Both the position numbers and the translations under genes were made by a program. Shown here piece after piece: positions 1 to 11,432 of a stretch of DNA of 50,201 nucleotides. Source of the stretch: Fidelibacterota bacterium (lineage in GTDB: Bacteria; Fidelibacterota; UBA2242); assembly GCA_011046365.1 (NCBI GenBank), contig DSAS01000097.1, forward strand, positions 1 through 50,201, given 5' to 3'. Every line of letters begins with the position of its first letter. Position 1 is the stretch's first letter. The notes below the pieces were generated by a model. The model did not search any database, was not told the origin of the DNA, and saw only the letters and a list, made by a program, of their open reading frames with translations.

Positions 1-279
1 AAACTCTTATAAAGTACCCCCAATTTTTTCCTAAAATCTAACATTTCCACTTACTAATTGTATTATGTCCTTATTTATTAATTACTTAACAGCAAATTAT
101 ATTAATTTTTGGGGGAAGTCCTGCTAATGAAAGGATTCCGCCCTTTTACCCAATTTAGGTAACTACTTTACGATTGACAAATGTTCTAAACGGTTCTGAC
201 CACCGTTTGCCAACAAGTCTTTTATCAATAAAAAAGGGCTGTACCGGACAGCCCCTCCCATTTTTTCAAACGGAAAATT
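1..279. other. AT-rich intergenic stretch, no gene seen
   Basis: No convincing reading frame is present on either strand. The first 120 bases are strongly AT-rich and the only clear structure is the hairpin at 236-254, which fits a terminator for the minus-strand Crp/Fnr gene. The stretch may hold the end or promoter of a gene beyond the window edge, but nothing in the visible bases decides this. Confidence 0.5.
229..254 (-). terminator. Rho-independent terminator of the Crp/Fnr gene
   Basis: Read on the minus strand, the stem GGGCTGT / ACAGCCC (positions 254-248 and 242-236) closes a 5-base loop and is followed at once by a run of T (the A-run at 230-235 on the plus strand). It lies 25 bases past the stop codon of the regulator gene. 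The perfect 7-bp GC-rich stem plus T-tract is the textbook intrinsic form. Confidence 0.85.
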
Positions 280-963
280 TTATCCAAACTCCTTGACGAA
301 ATCGTCATAGCGGGTGATCACCATCCGGCGCCCCTGCCGTTCAATCCAACCTTTCAGTTCCAGCATTTTCAACATCCTGGAAACCGTTTCCCGGGACGTT
401 CCAGCCATATTGGCGATATCCTGCTGGAAGGGCAGCTTTTCGATAATCACCTGCCCCTGCCGGATCACACCCAAATCCTCGGCAAACCGAATAATACTCA
501 TGGCAATCCGACTCTCGGCATCGCTGAGTGACAATCCTTCAATCTGCTGGTCTGAGCGTCGCAGGCGAATCGCCATTTCCTGCAGAAGTGTAATCGCAAT
601 TTGGGGATGTTTTTCAAGCAGGTCCAGAAAATCGCCGCGCTTCAGAATAAACACTTCGGAATCTTCCAGTGCAATCACATTGGCAGAGCGGCTCTCACCA
701 TCAAAGATGGACATCTCGCCGAAAAAATCCCCCTCACCCAGGATGGACAGAATAACTTCCCGTCCATCGTCGCTCAAACGGGTTATTTTGACGCTGCCCT
801 TATTCAGGATGAAGAGCGAATCGCCGATATCCTCTTCCATCAGGATCATATTATGGCGCTTATAGACCCGCTTTTGCATCAGGTTGAAAATCTTTTCCAG
901 AATTTCATCCCTCAAATCGGCAAACAGCGGTATAGATTTCAGTACGTTGTCGTTCATATCCAT
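280..963 (-). CDS. Crp/Fnr family transcriptional regulator
   Basis: Cytoplasmic DNA-binding regulator of 227 residues, the usual size for the family. The N-terminal cyclic-nucleotide-binding beta-roll (about 10-125) carries GEMSIFDGESRSANV, which aligns with the cAMP-phosphate cassette of Crp (Glu, then Arg-Ser). The C-terminal winged helix-turn-helix (about 150-222) has a recognition helix around TSRETVSRMLKML, close to the Crp/Fnr consensus. The protein has no cysteine, so an Fnr-type iron-sulfur sensor is excluded. Start at 963 is supported by AGGA ten bases upstream; a second Met lies two codons in. It is monocistronic, with its own terminator at 229-254. The effector and regulon cannot be told from the sequence. 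Confidence 0.93.
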   Translation of the reverse strand: MDMNDNVLKSIPLFADLRDEILEKIFNLMQKRVYKRHNMILMEEDIGDSLFILNKGSVKITRLSDDGREVILSILGEGDFFGEMSIFDGESRSANVIALEDSEVFILKRGDFLDLLEKHPQIAITLLQEMAIRLRRSDQQIEGLSLSDAESRIAMSIIRFAEDLGVIRQGQVIIEKLPFQQDIANMAGTSRETVSRMLKMLELKGWIERQGRRMVITRYDDFVKEFG

Positions 964-1041
964 GTTTATCTAATCCTCGCTGAAAAATAGGTGTAGACTC
1001 AATAAAATACAAGAAAAAGTTTAATTGCCAATTTCAATGCT

Positions 1042-1395
1042 TTATTCTTTGCCCTTGCCTTTTCCGGACCCTCTGGACTTTCCGAAATTTTTAATCATTC
1101 CCGGAACCATCTCAATCACTTTAGCAATGCCGTGATCCTTTAGACTGTGAACCCGAACGGCATCATCTTCAATCATAATAATCGCCACCGGCTCAATAAT
1201 CGCACCGCCGCCGCTTCCCGTGCCCGACTCGCTGTCTGCTTTGGTCCTCCCGCCACCGACGCCGAATCCGAATGATATCTTCGTTACCGGAATCACCGTC
1301 GCCTTACCGGCAACTATCGGCTTGCCAACAACCGTCTCGGAATCTACCAGGTTTTTCAATTTCCCCAAAAGGGTATCCAAGAGATTTTCAACCAT
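1042..1395 (-). CDS. GerW/YtfJ family protein
   Basis: This 117-residue protein matches the GerW (YtfJ) family: an N-terminal helix, the core TVIPVTKISFGFGVGGG followed by a Ser/Gly-rich linker, then GAIIEPVAIIMIEDD and a basic Gly/Lys tail. In Bacillus the protein takes part in spore germination, but homologues occur widely in non-sporulating bacteria, where the function is unknown. Its ATG overlaps the stop of the upstream DUF2953 gene (TAATG), so the two are translationally coupled; the same partnership (ytfI-ytfJ) exists in Bacillus. AAGGA lies about nine bases before the start. I infer an envelope-linked role from the DUF2953 partner, which has a membrane anchor. Confidence 0.85.
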   Translation of the reverse strand: MVENLLDTLLGKLKNLVDSETVVGKPIVAGKATVIPVTKISFGFGVGGGRTKADSESGTGSGGGAIIEPVAIIMIEDDAVRVHSLKDHGIAKVIEMVPGMIKNFGKSRGSGKGKGKE

Positions 1396-2048
1396 TATTT
1401 ACCGTCCTTTCTATTTCGCAGAAGTCTCCTGTACTGTTTATAGCTAAAAATAAGGATTGAAATATATTGGTGCAAATAAATTACACCGGCGGATAAAATT
1501 TCTCCCCGTATTCCCGGCTGAACAAAATTCGCCCGCAGGGTAATCTTTTCCCAATTGCGAAACCGGTACTTCAACATGGAATAAATACCGTAAACCATGC
1601 CTGTAGTTGCCGGGTTTGAAAAACCAAGACTGAGATCACCCTGCAAAGTTTTGAAACGGATGGGTTTCAGCAATCTGGGCAGCAGCCGCCGGGCAAGATA
1701 CACCCAATCCGTCGCATGTAATCCGGCTTTCTGCGGTTTCTCGCTCTTTTCTGAATCTGTTTTGACCTTCCGCTTTGACTTTCTTGATCCCAAATCGCCC
1801 GGCGCTTTATGATATACCGTCAGGCGAACATACGCAAAAACCAGCTGTAAACGGAGAACATGAAAGTCGAAGTCCATAAACAGCCGAATCACACCGTAGA
1901 AGAGCGCAACTGTCACAGTAAAATTTTTTTCTTCTTCACTGAAATCCCCTTGAAACCGGAAACCTACCGGAATCAGCAGCAACAGGATGATGATTCCAAG
2001 CAGAATGCTCAGAATACTTAAAAACAGTTTAGCAATAAAAATCAGCAT
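1395..2048 (-). CDS. DUF2953 domain membrane protein (YtfI-like)
   Basis: A 217-residue protein. The N-terminus is a single hydrophobic segment (about residues 3-28, rich in Leu/Ile), followed by a beta-rich part with charged Lys/Glu stretches and a Ser/Lys-rich linker around 85-107. The second half contains RFKTLQGDLSLGFSNPATTG, the typical DUF2953 signature in which Gly-Asp and Asn-Pro-Ala-Thr-Thr are conserved. The family function is unknown. The gene is coupled to the GerW-like gene through a one-base stop/start overlap, as in Bacillus ytfI-ytfJ. It diverges from rpsT across 79 bases. Confidence 0.8.
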   Translation of the reverse strand: MLIFIAKLFLSILSILLGIIILLLLIPVGFRFQGDFSEEEKNFTVTVALFYGVIRLFMDFDFHVLRLQLVFAYVRLTVYHKAPGDLGSRKSKRKVKTDSEKSEKPQKAGLHATDWVYLARRLLPRLLKPIRFKTLQGDLSLGFSNPATTGMVYGIYSMLKYRFRNWEKITLRANFVQPGIRGEILSAGVIYLHQYISILIFSYKQYRRLLRNRKDGK

Positions 2049-2127
2049 GAGATTTGATTTTTCCTTTGATATTCAGGATTGATATAAATAAATTAGACAA
2101 TTGTTTTAAAATTTTGAAAGGAGTTGA
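2049..2127. promoter_or_regulatory. Divergent promoter region, DUF2953 / rpsT
   Basis: Seventy-nine strongly AT-rich bases separate the two divergent starts, so both promoters must lie here or overlap the genes. The bases GAAAGGAG before the rpsT ATG form a strong ribosome-binding site. I cannot assign -35/-10 boxes with confidence. Confidence 0.4.
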
Positions 2128-2382
2128 ATGAGCAAGAATCTTTCGGTTCAAAAACGGATTCGTCAGGCGGAAAAAGCCCGGCTGCGCAATAAACATTACA
2201 AGACATTAATGAAAACCATGATAAAAAAAGTCAAAACCGCCCCTACCAAGACGGAAGCGGAACCGCTTTACCGGGAAACCGTCTCTATCATTGATTCTAT
2301 TGCCGGGAAAGGCATAATTCATAAAAACAACGCCGCCAATAAAAAATCCCGCCTCGCCGCTCATATTGCGAAACTTTCCTAA
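2128..2382 (+). CDS. rpsT: 30S ribosomal protein S20
   Basis: Primary 16S rRNA-binding protein of the small subunit, 84 residues, normal length. The sequence is helix-rich and Lys/Arg/Ala-rich, and it has the family features: SVQKRIRQAEKARLRNKHYK at the N-terminus, the central MKTMIKKV and the C-terminal GIIHKNNAANKKSRLAAHI. It begins at ATG 2128 behind a strong AAAGGAG. It stands alone on the plus strand and converges on guaB, with only 18 bases between the stop codons. Confidence 0.97.
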   Translation: MSKNLSVQKRIRQAEKARLRNKHYKTLMKTMIKKVKTAPTKTEAEPLYRETVSIIDSIAGKGIIHKNNAANKKSRLAAHIAKLS

Positions 2383-2400
2383 CCAACATTTATTCAATTA

Positions 2401-5366
<2,966 letters not shown>

Positions 5367-5497
5367 TCGAGAGCTCCTATTCCGCCTAAAAAATTGCTGT
5401 CGAAAGTTAGTCACGAAAGGAATTGCAATCAAGCAAAAGCCTCTACTTGCATATTAAACCTTTTTAACATATATTTTTAGCAACCATTGAGGCTGAT
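5367..5497. promoter_or_regulatory. Divergent upstream region, hutH / secreted protein
   Basis: 131 bases between divergent starts, AT-rich in the half near 5450-5480. Strong ribosome-binding sites are visible on both sides (AGGAG for hutH, TTGAGG for the plus-strand gene). No operator-like inverted repeat was recognised. Confidence 0.35.
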
Positions 5498-5908
5498 ATG
5501 AAAAAATATTCAATTCTCCCCGGCATTTTCCTGCTCCTGATTGGCGCCGCGGCGCAGGAGACAGTTGAAGTCAGCGACCTCATTATTCAGCAAACAGGCA
5601 ATAATATGATTCGGGTGACCATTAAAATCTATAATTCATCCAGCCGTGAAATCAGCGAAGTCGCCGGCTACCTGGACCTTTATGACAATTCTCACCGGAT
5701 TACCGAAAAGAAACGGGTTCAGGTCCAGATGATTCATGATGTCCCCCTCCGTCCGGGAGAATCCAAATCCCGCAGCGTGGTCATGACCCAGCGACCGAAC
5801 ATGTCCGGCAACGCCCAATACCGGATCACCCATTTGCGCTTCTTCGGTGAGCAGAATATCTATATGGTCTGCCCCAACTGTGGTGAAATTATTCTCAAAG
5901 ACAACTGA
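5498..5908 (+). CDS. Small secreted protein with a C-terminal CxxC
   Basis: 136 residues; I do not recognise a named family. A signal peptide is clear (Lys-Lys, hydrophobic core FLLLIGAA, likely cut after Ala-Ala-Ala before Gln-Glu). The mature part reads as an immunoglobulin-like beta sandwich: alternating hydrophobic strands, NMIRVTIKIYNSSSREISEVAGYLDLYD, then a Pro-Gly-Glu turn and more strands, similar in style to FxLYD-type domains. It ends with CPNCGEIILKDN, a single zinc-knuckle-like CxxC half. GAGG precedes the ATG. Its stop codon abuts the stop of the convergent gene (TGATCA). Probably periplasmic. Confidence 0.7.
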   Translation: MKKYSILPGIFLLLIGAAAQETVEVSDLIIQQTGNNMIRVTIKIYNSSSREISEVAGYLDLYDNSHRITEKKRVQVQMIHDVPLRPGESKSRSVVMTQRPNMSGNAQYRITHLRFFGEQNIYMVCPNCGEIILKDN

Positions 5909-6358
5909 TCAGTCGCCGATTACCCGCCCCATCAATTCATTAATCCAATCACGTGCCTGCCATAGATAACGGTCAATCTCCGCCTGCGGATAGTGCTGCT
6001 GCATCATAAGCGTGGCAATCAAAGCACTGGGGATCGGAATATAGCGGATCGTATTATCCTCATAAAAATGATCCAGCCCGGCGATCAGTGAGCGCAGATT
6101 GTCCGGCACCAATAAATCGCGAAAGACCGAATCCGCGCCTGCCAAATCAACGTCTCTGAATTTTAATTGGTAAAATAGTTTACTGTCGAATAATCCGCTG
6201 AGATAGGCACTTTTAATCCAGTATTTGTATTCCGGATACTCCTGACAAATCTGATCAATTTTGCGCCAGTCATAACCGTCCCAGAACAGCTTGCGTTCCT
6301 GAGCCTGAATCGTGCCCGCCCAGAGCAAAATCAACCCGAAATAAAAAACTTTCTTCAT
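5909..6358 (-). CDS. Hypothetical secreted protein
   Basis: 149 residues with a clean signal peptide (MKKVFYFGLILLWAGTIQA, cut before QER). The mature domain is mostly helical and rich in aromatic and acidic residues: LFWDGYDWRKI near the start, a middle part with YWIKSAYLSGLFD, and YIPIPSALIATLMM towards the end. I recognise no catalytic motif. It overlaps the upstream DUF2520 gene by four bases (ATGA), which makes it the last gene of that transcription unit. The function is unknown; export to the periplasm is the only safe inference. Confidence 0.72.
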   Translation of the reverse strand: MKKVFYFGLILLWAGTIQAQERKLFWDGYDWRKIDQICQEYPEYKYWIKSAYLSGLFDSKLFYQLKFRDVDLAGADSVFRDLLVPDNLRSLIAGLDHFYEDNTIRYIPIPSALIATLMMQQHYPQAEIDRYLWQARDWINELMGRVIGD

Positions 6359-7188
6359 GACGATTCCGTTTCTGCTTTTAATAGACTTTCCGCCAAATTC
6401 ACATATTGCTGATACAATTGTTTTAAATCGGGGAATTTATCCAGCTGGTTTAAGTGGTTATCAATCGTTTCCCGATCTCCCCGCGCAATCGGACCGGTCA
6501 GTGATTCGGCTAACGGCTTTCTCCAGGCATAATCAACCGCCTGACGAGATAAGGTTTCCAATAGCGCCACGGCTACCTTATGGGAAATACCACGGCTGTT
6601 CAGCAATTTTTTAATCGCCTGAATGGTCACCGTCTGGAAATTATTGACAAATACCGCACAGAGGTGTACCAGGCTTTTCTCTTCCGCCTGTAATCGAATC
6701 CCCGTTCCGCCGATTCGCTCGACTAACCTCTGCAGCTCGGCGGCAATAGCTCCCTCACAACTGAAAATGGCACCTTCCATCATCCGGATACCAGTGCTGA
6801 TATCGGGCACACTAATGAGCGGGTGCAAAGAGCCGGTCCGAAAGTGACATCTCTCTAAATCATCAAGCAGGCTGGAGTCCCGGGCACCGGAAAGATGAAA
6901 CACCCTGATACCTCTTCCGACAGGCATCAGGCTAGCAATCTGTCCGGCAAGCTGGCAAATCGCATCATCGGCAACGGCGATGATGATCCAGTCAATATTT
7001 TGCGGTATTTCTTCTAAATTCGTTGAGACTCGCTGAAAATTGACAAATTCACACACCGCAGTGAACTTTGCCCCACTGCGATTCCACAAATAAGCCGGCA
7101 GAAAACCGGATTTCTCCAAATGACTTGCCAGGGCAAGACCGGTACGGCTGGCGCCGATCAGCGCAAAGGAATCGCTTTTAGTCCTCAT
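6355..7188 (-). CDS. Rossmann-like and DUF2520 domain protein
   Basis: 277 residues. The N-terminal half is an NAD(P)-binding Rossmann fold starting at FALIGASRTGLALASHL, followed by the conserved DWIIIAVADDAI strand. The middle segment FHLSGARDSSLLDDL and the phrase GSLHPLIS are characteristic of the YqeU/DUF2520 family, related to ketopantoate and pyrroline reductases. The C-terminal helical half (about 150-275) is DUF2520 with LVHLCAVFVNNF. The substrate is unknown. It overlaps the MEMO1 gene upstream by four bases (ATGA) and the secreted gene downstream by four bases, so the three are cotranslated. Confidence 0.85.
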   Translation of the reverse strand: MRTKSDSFALIGASRTGLALASHLEKSGFLPAYLWNRSGAKFTAVCEFVNFQRVSTNLEEIPQNIDWIIIAVADDAICQLAGQIASLMPVGRGIRVFHLSGARDSSLLDDLERCHFRTGSLHPLISVPDISTGIRMMEGAIFSCEGAIAAELQRLVERIGGTGIRLQAEEKSLVHLCAVFVNNFQTVTIQAIKKLLNSRGISHKVAVALLETLSRQAVDYAWRKPLAESLTGPIARGDRETIDNHLNQLDKFPDLKQLYQQYVNLAESLLKAETESS

Positions 7189-8015
7189 CGGTATACCACT
7201 GCCGAGGTATACCCCACGACCTGCAGTTTGTCGCCGCAGGTATCACCGCTGGTACGATAATCCAGAATCCGACATTGGGCGGCACCCAGTTTGTAGGCAT
7301 AATACATCAGGATCAGAATCGGTCCAAGCCCACAGGCTTCCAGGCTCTGATCATCAAACCCCGTCGCCAGCGCCGCAAGATCGAATTTTTCAAGCAAGTC
7401 GGTCAAATGCCGGTCCCTCTGGTGGGCAAATGCCTCGGGATAATAGTGGGATAAATCCGAACTGGCGATAATCACCGTATCGGCGGGATTCAGCAACTGT
7501 GCCAGTAACTCCGCAAATTCCTGCAGCTCACCCGCCGCTGTCACTCCCACCGTCACCGGAATCAGGTCAATTCCAGCAGGATAAATGATTTGTAAAAAGG
7601 GCAGCTGCACCTCCAGCGCATGCTCCCGGAGATGCCCGACCTCGGAAGATCGAACCAGCAGACCCGCTGCCGTGAGCTGGTCACACAACGCCCGGTCCAC
7701 TGGCACAATTCCCAAAGGTGTTGCGTAGCCGTCGCCGTCATAAACCGACAGCCCGTCGAAATAGTCGCTATGGCTGGGTGCGATTACGACTGCCCGTTTG
7801 AAAGTAAAACGCTGCAGTAACCGATAGCCATAAGCTGCCGTCGGCGCCGAACAGGGATAGCCAGCATGCGGCGAGATCAATCCGAAGACCTGTTTCGGAT
7901 GCAACCCGGGATCGGATACATCGTTCAAATACTCGTCAATTTCCGCCTTTAAAAGCTGTTTGTCACCGGCGTAAAATTGCCCCGCAACTGAGGGTTGGCG
8001 TATTTTTTGCCTCAT
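7185..8015 (-). CDS. MEMO1 family protein (AmmeMemoRadiSam system protein B)
   Basis: 276 residues. Conserved signatures include RQPSVAGQFYAGD at the N-terminus, SPHAGYPCSAPTAAYGY (metal-binding His about 50), VIAPSHSDYFDG, HALEVQLPFLQ, and SSDLSHYYPE. The human homologue MEMO1 is a metal-binding protein; bacterial members often sit beside an AMMECR1-like gene and a radical SAM enzyme, in which case the trio is called AmmeMemoRadiSam. Neither partner is in this window. Here the neighbour is a DUF2520 Rossmann protein with overlapping codons. The fold resembles class III extradiol dioxygenases, but the reaction is unknown. Confidence 0.93.
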   Translation of the reverse strand: MRQKIRQPSVAGQFYAGDKQLLKAEIDEYLNDVSDPGLHPKQVFGLISPHAGYPCSAPTAAYGYRLLQRFTFKRAVVIAPSHSDYFDGLSVYDGDGYATPLGIVPVDRALCDQLTAAGLLVRSSEVGHLREHALEVQLPFLQIIYPAGIDLIPVTVGVTAAGELQEFAELLAQLLNPADTVIIASSDLSHYYPEAFAHQRDRHLTDLLEKFDLAALATGFDDQSLEACGLGPILILMYYAYKLGAAQCRILDYRTSGDTCGDKLQVVGYTSAVVYR

Positions 8016-8086
8016 TCTATCTACCTCCCAACACTATCAAAATACAGGCTGGATAAAGGAATGTCAAGATTCAATCGGTTTTTCTC

Positions 8087-9349
8087 TTAATCAATAACAA
8101 CTTCGACTTCCGACACGAGCCACTGGCGCAGCCACTGCCAGACCCGTTTATAACAGATACACCGCAAGTGAACCCGGTTATCGGTAAAGGTCTGCCCGGT
8201 TATCATACAGTGATCCCGCACCAGCGCAATGGCGCGGACATTTTCCAGCGGCAGTTCAATATGGAAGGACAATTCCTCCGCCCGCAGTTTCGTCTGAATA
8301 TGCCGACGCAGATCGCCAATCTTCAGCTGCTTCAATGCCGAAATATAGATTGCATCCGGATGGTCTCTTTTAACCATACCGAGAAGGTCCCGATCCATAC
8401 AATCTATTTTATTAAAAATGGTCAGCGACGGAATGGTAAACAGCCCTAGCTCAATCAGAATTTCATTTACGGTGTTCAAGTGTTCCAGACAGGCAGAATT
8501 GCTGATATCAATGACCTTCAGAATCAAATCCGCCTCACCCGCTTCCTGCAGGGTGCTCCGAAAGGAAGCCACCAGGTTCGGCGGCAGTTTACGAATAAAG
8601 CCCACCGTATCACTCAGCAGGACGCTGTGATATTTGTCAATCTTCCACTGCCGGATGGTCGTGTCAAGTGTGGCAAACAGTTTATCTTCCACCGGCACCG
8701 CTGCATCCGTCAGGAGGTTCATGATGGTTGATTTGCCGGCGTTGGTATAGCCCACCAGAGCAACCCGATACAGGCTGTCGCGACCTTTGCGCTGAGTTTC
8801 CCGCTCCCGGTCAATCCGCTGCAGGTCTTTTTTCAATCTTGCAATCCGGGACCGGATCAGACGGCGGTCCACCTCAATCTGAGTTTCCCCGGCACCACTG
8901 CGCATGCGGGTACCACCGATTTGTCGCTCCAGATGGGTCCAGCGCCGGGTCAGGCGGGGCAGAAGATACTCCAGGGACGCCAGTTCCACCTGGGTCTTCG
9001 CCTCTTTCGTCCGGGCGTGATTCGCAAAAATCTCCAGAATGACACTGCTGCGATCACGAATCTCAACGTTCAATATCTGCTCTAAATTGCGCAATTGGGT
9101 TGGCGACAGATCGTCGTCAAAAATGACTTCGTCAACCGCCAGCTCCGGGAGCAGATTCTTAAGCTCCTCAACCTTCCCCTTACCAATATACATCGCCGCA
9201 GAAATCTGCTTCCGGTTGACCAGATAATAGTCCGCCACTTCAAAGCCCAGTGTACGAACGAGCTCACTCAATTCCGCCAGATGCTCCTCTACGGTTTCCC
9301 GCTGTTGCGACGGCAGAATGACACCAACCAATAAGACCCGTTCAGCCAC
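8087..9349 (-). CDS. hflX: Ribosome-associated GTPase HflX
   Basis: GTPase that splits stalled or stress-inactivated ribosomes in characterised bacteria. 420 residues. The N-terminal HflX domain (about 1-190) carries the Gly-rich GGTRMRSGAGETQIEVDRR linker and a coiled-coil. The G domain starts with P-loop GYTNAGKST (200-208), then G3 DTVG (247-250) followed by FIRKLP, and G4 NKID (313-316). The start is GTG at 9349, overlapping the end of the VWA gene by eight bases, so it is translationally coupled. It closes the long minus-strand gene run; 71 bases separate it from the MEMO1 gene. Confidence 0.95.
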   Translation of the reverse strand: MAERVLLVGVILPSQQRETVEEHLAELSELVRTLGFEVADYYLVNRKQISAAMYIGKGKVEELKNLLPELAVDEVIFDDDLSPTQLRNLEQILNVEIRDRSSVILEIFANHARTKEAKTQVELASLEYLLPRLTRRWTHLERQIGGTRMRSGAGETQIEVDRRLIRSRIARLKKDLQRIDRERETQRKGRDSLYRVALVGYTNAGKSTIMNLLTDAAVPVEDKLFATLDTTIRQWKIDKYHSVLLSDTVGFIRKLPPNLVASFRSTLQEAGEADLILKVIDISNSACLEHLNTVNEILIELGLFTIPSLTIFNKIDCMDRDLLGMVKRDHPDAIYISALKQLKIGDLRRHIQTKLRAEELSFHIELPLENVRAIALVRDHCMITGQTFTDNRVHLRCICYKRVWQWLRQWLVSEVEVVID

Positions 9350-11420
9350 TTTTCAATTTCTCTCTGGTTTTACGATTGATTCGCCCGATATAGGTCTCCG
9401 CCAACGCCAGAATCAGGACCATCCAGATCAACCAGTCGCTGTACTCCCGGCTGTGTTCCAGAGGATTTAAACCATTTTCTGCATCACTGAAAACGACATT
9501 CAATTTTCCGGGGTGCTTTTTCAAATAATTTTTAAAATCTGAATCACCCAAAAAACCGGCGGTTGTTTCCGCCTCCGGTATGTTAACCACATATTGCGTT
9601 ATCTGGCGACCTTTGGAAAATATTTTGTAAAAACCCGGTTCCTCCGTATCGTCAAACAGAATGGGATCATCCAATCCCAGCGCCAGTTTCAGCTGCCTTT
9701 TATCGGGAGTGTGAACGACCATATCTTCCCGGATACTCAACTGCGACGGCGAAATATACAGGGTATCACCGCATTCATTGTTCGCGCCGGCGACATCCGG
9801 CAGGGCAAGATAGTAAACCAAACGGTTCATAAGCGCCGGAAAGAAGCCGGTTAGCTGCAAGTTGCTCCAGTTAGCTGTCGGTGCGGCGGCAATCAGAATT
9901 CCCCGGTTACCTTCAGACAGAACTTCGACGATAAAAGGGGTATTATCTTCAAAGGTCGCCAATACATTGTGATTCTTTCTGAGGCTGAAACCAGGAACCG
10001 TGAAAAATTCCGGTGAATATTCAAAATCCTCCTGGTGGCGTAAAAGCCGGGAGAAAACCGGATGATTCATATCAGCATTTCCAAATTTTAAAAACTGGTC
10101 CGCTGCCGCCCTTTGCGTCGTGCGCCAGCGGGGAAATCCGTAGCCATCAGCCCACAGCGCATTAAAGGTCTCCGGTCGGCAATCCTCTCCCGGAAAAATC
10201 AGCACCCTGCGTTCCATCCCGAAATAATAATCCAGCTTCCGGCGACCGTTTTCCGGAATGCGGTCCACATTGGAAAAAATCAGAACATCAAACCGGCTTA
10301 AATCCTCCGTCAGAAACAGACCGACCGATGCCAGCTTGATTCTGACAACAGCGGATCCCTCGGCTTCCAGCGCCCGCTTGATGAAGCGACTGTCTGTGGG
10401 GTCCCGGGACACAATCAAAACCCGAATCTGATCGGGAATATTCACGGAAAAATAGCGCCTGTTGTCAAGTATCAGACGGTCATCGGCAATTTCCAACCGG
10501 GCACGCAGAAATCCGGGAGACGCAGGTAAAAATTCAAACCGTACCTGAGATTCACCAAAGGGCGTCAGCGTCGTCAAAACCTGTCCCAGTTTCTGGTCAT
10601 CCAGAAATAGGGCTACCGGAACCTCCAGTGATGCCGAATGCCAGCTCGCCAAATTAGCCTGCACCTGCGCCGGCTGATTCAGGCGGAAGAGCTGACCGGG
10701 TTGCGAAATCGAAGTGAGGGCGACATTTTCCCGCTTCCCTGCGGCAGGAAAAAATATCACCCGGCAATTGGTTTTATTAATTAACTCAGCAAACGGCTGA
10801 TGCGATTGAAAATTGTTCTCCTGAAAATCGCTGAGAATCCAGATGGCGGGATTCAGTTCCTGCCGGGACTTTAAATCATTTCGTACCGATTGCAGGGCGG
10901 GGTCTATTTTTCCGTGACGGTTGGAAATTTCGATACTGGCTAAAATTTTCCTGATGCCGTTGGAATTGCTGATTAAACCGGCGTCCACAACTCTCTGCGC
11001 CCGGGTGGTCTCGATTACTTTGACATGAATGGGAAAATCAATCTGCTCGGCGGCTGTGATTACACCGGCTTTGACGACATCCAGCATGGTCTGACCCCGG
11101 TCCTGAATCCGCATAGACAGAGAATTGTCCACAACAAGGTAAAGAGTCTCGCCTTTACCGACATAGACGCCAGGCGAGCGACCGCTGCGGTAGGGGCGCG
11201 CAAAAACGAGAATTAATACTAAAATCAAAAGGATACGCAGGATCAGCAGCAGGATTTGACGGATTTTCAGCTTTCGAATCAGGTCAATTTCCAGCTGTTT
11301 CAGAAACCGTAATGTGCTGAATTCCTGTTTGGTATAGCGCTGGCGACCGATCAGATGGATAATCAGGGGTAACGCCGCCAGGGGTAACAGATAGAGAAAA
11401 AATGGATTGATAAAAGACAT
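9342..11420 (-). CDS. BatA/VWA domain membrane protein
   Basis: 692 residues. The N-terminal BatA region has two membrane segments (about 5-25 and 55-78, the second ending in FARPYR) around the typical PLIIHLIGRQRYTKQEFSTL. Then comes a von Willebrand factor A-like domain opening with LVVDNSLSMRI (the DxSxS metal site DNSLS), continuing to about 230. The middle and C-terminal parts resemble a class I glutamine-amidotransferase-like fold (VLIVSRDPTDSRF, FDVLIFSNVDRIP). A last membrane helix is at about 665-680 (LIWMVLILALAE). Such proteins are common in FCB and planctomycete genomes beside MoxR ATPases, but there is no MoxR here. Probably a periplasm-facing inner-membrane scaffold; the role is unknown. 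Confidence 0.88.
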   Translation of the reverse strand: MSFINPFFLYLLPLAALPLIIHLIGRQRYTKQEFSTLRFLKQLEIDLIRKLKIRQILLLILRILLILVLILVFARPYRSGRSPGVYVGKGETLYLVVDNSLSMRIQDRGQTMLDVVKAGVITAAEQIDFPIHVKVIETTRAQRVVDAGLISNSNGIRKILASIEISNRHGKIDPALQSVRNDLKSRQELNPAIWILSDFQENNFQSHQPFAELINKTNCRVIFFPAAGKRENVALTSISQPGQLFRLNQPAQVQANLASWHSASLEVPVALFLDDQKLGQVLTTLTPFGESQVRFEFLPASPGFLRARLEIADDRLILDNRRYFSVNIPDQIRVLIVSRDPTDSRFIKRALEAEGSAVVRIKLASVGLFLTEDLSRFDVLIFSNVDRIPENGRRKLDYYFGMERRVLIFPGEDCRPETFNALWADGYGFPRWRTTQRAAADQFLKFGNADMNHPVFSRLLRHQEDFEYSPEFFTVPGFSLRKNHNVLATFEDNTPFIVEVLSEGNRGILIAAAPTANWSNLQLTGFFPALMNRLVYYLALPDVAGANNECGDTLYISPSQLSIREDMVVHTPDKRQLKLALGLDDPILFDDTEEPGFYKIFSKGRQITQYVVNIPEAETTAGFLGDSDFKNYLKKHPGKLNVVFSDAENGLNPLEHSREYSDWLIWMVLILALAETYIGRINRKTREKLKSG

Positions 11421-11432
11421 GGGAATGAATCG

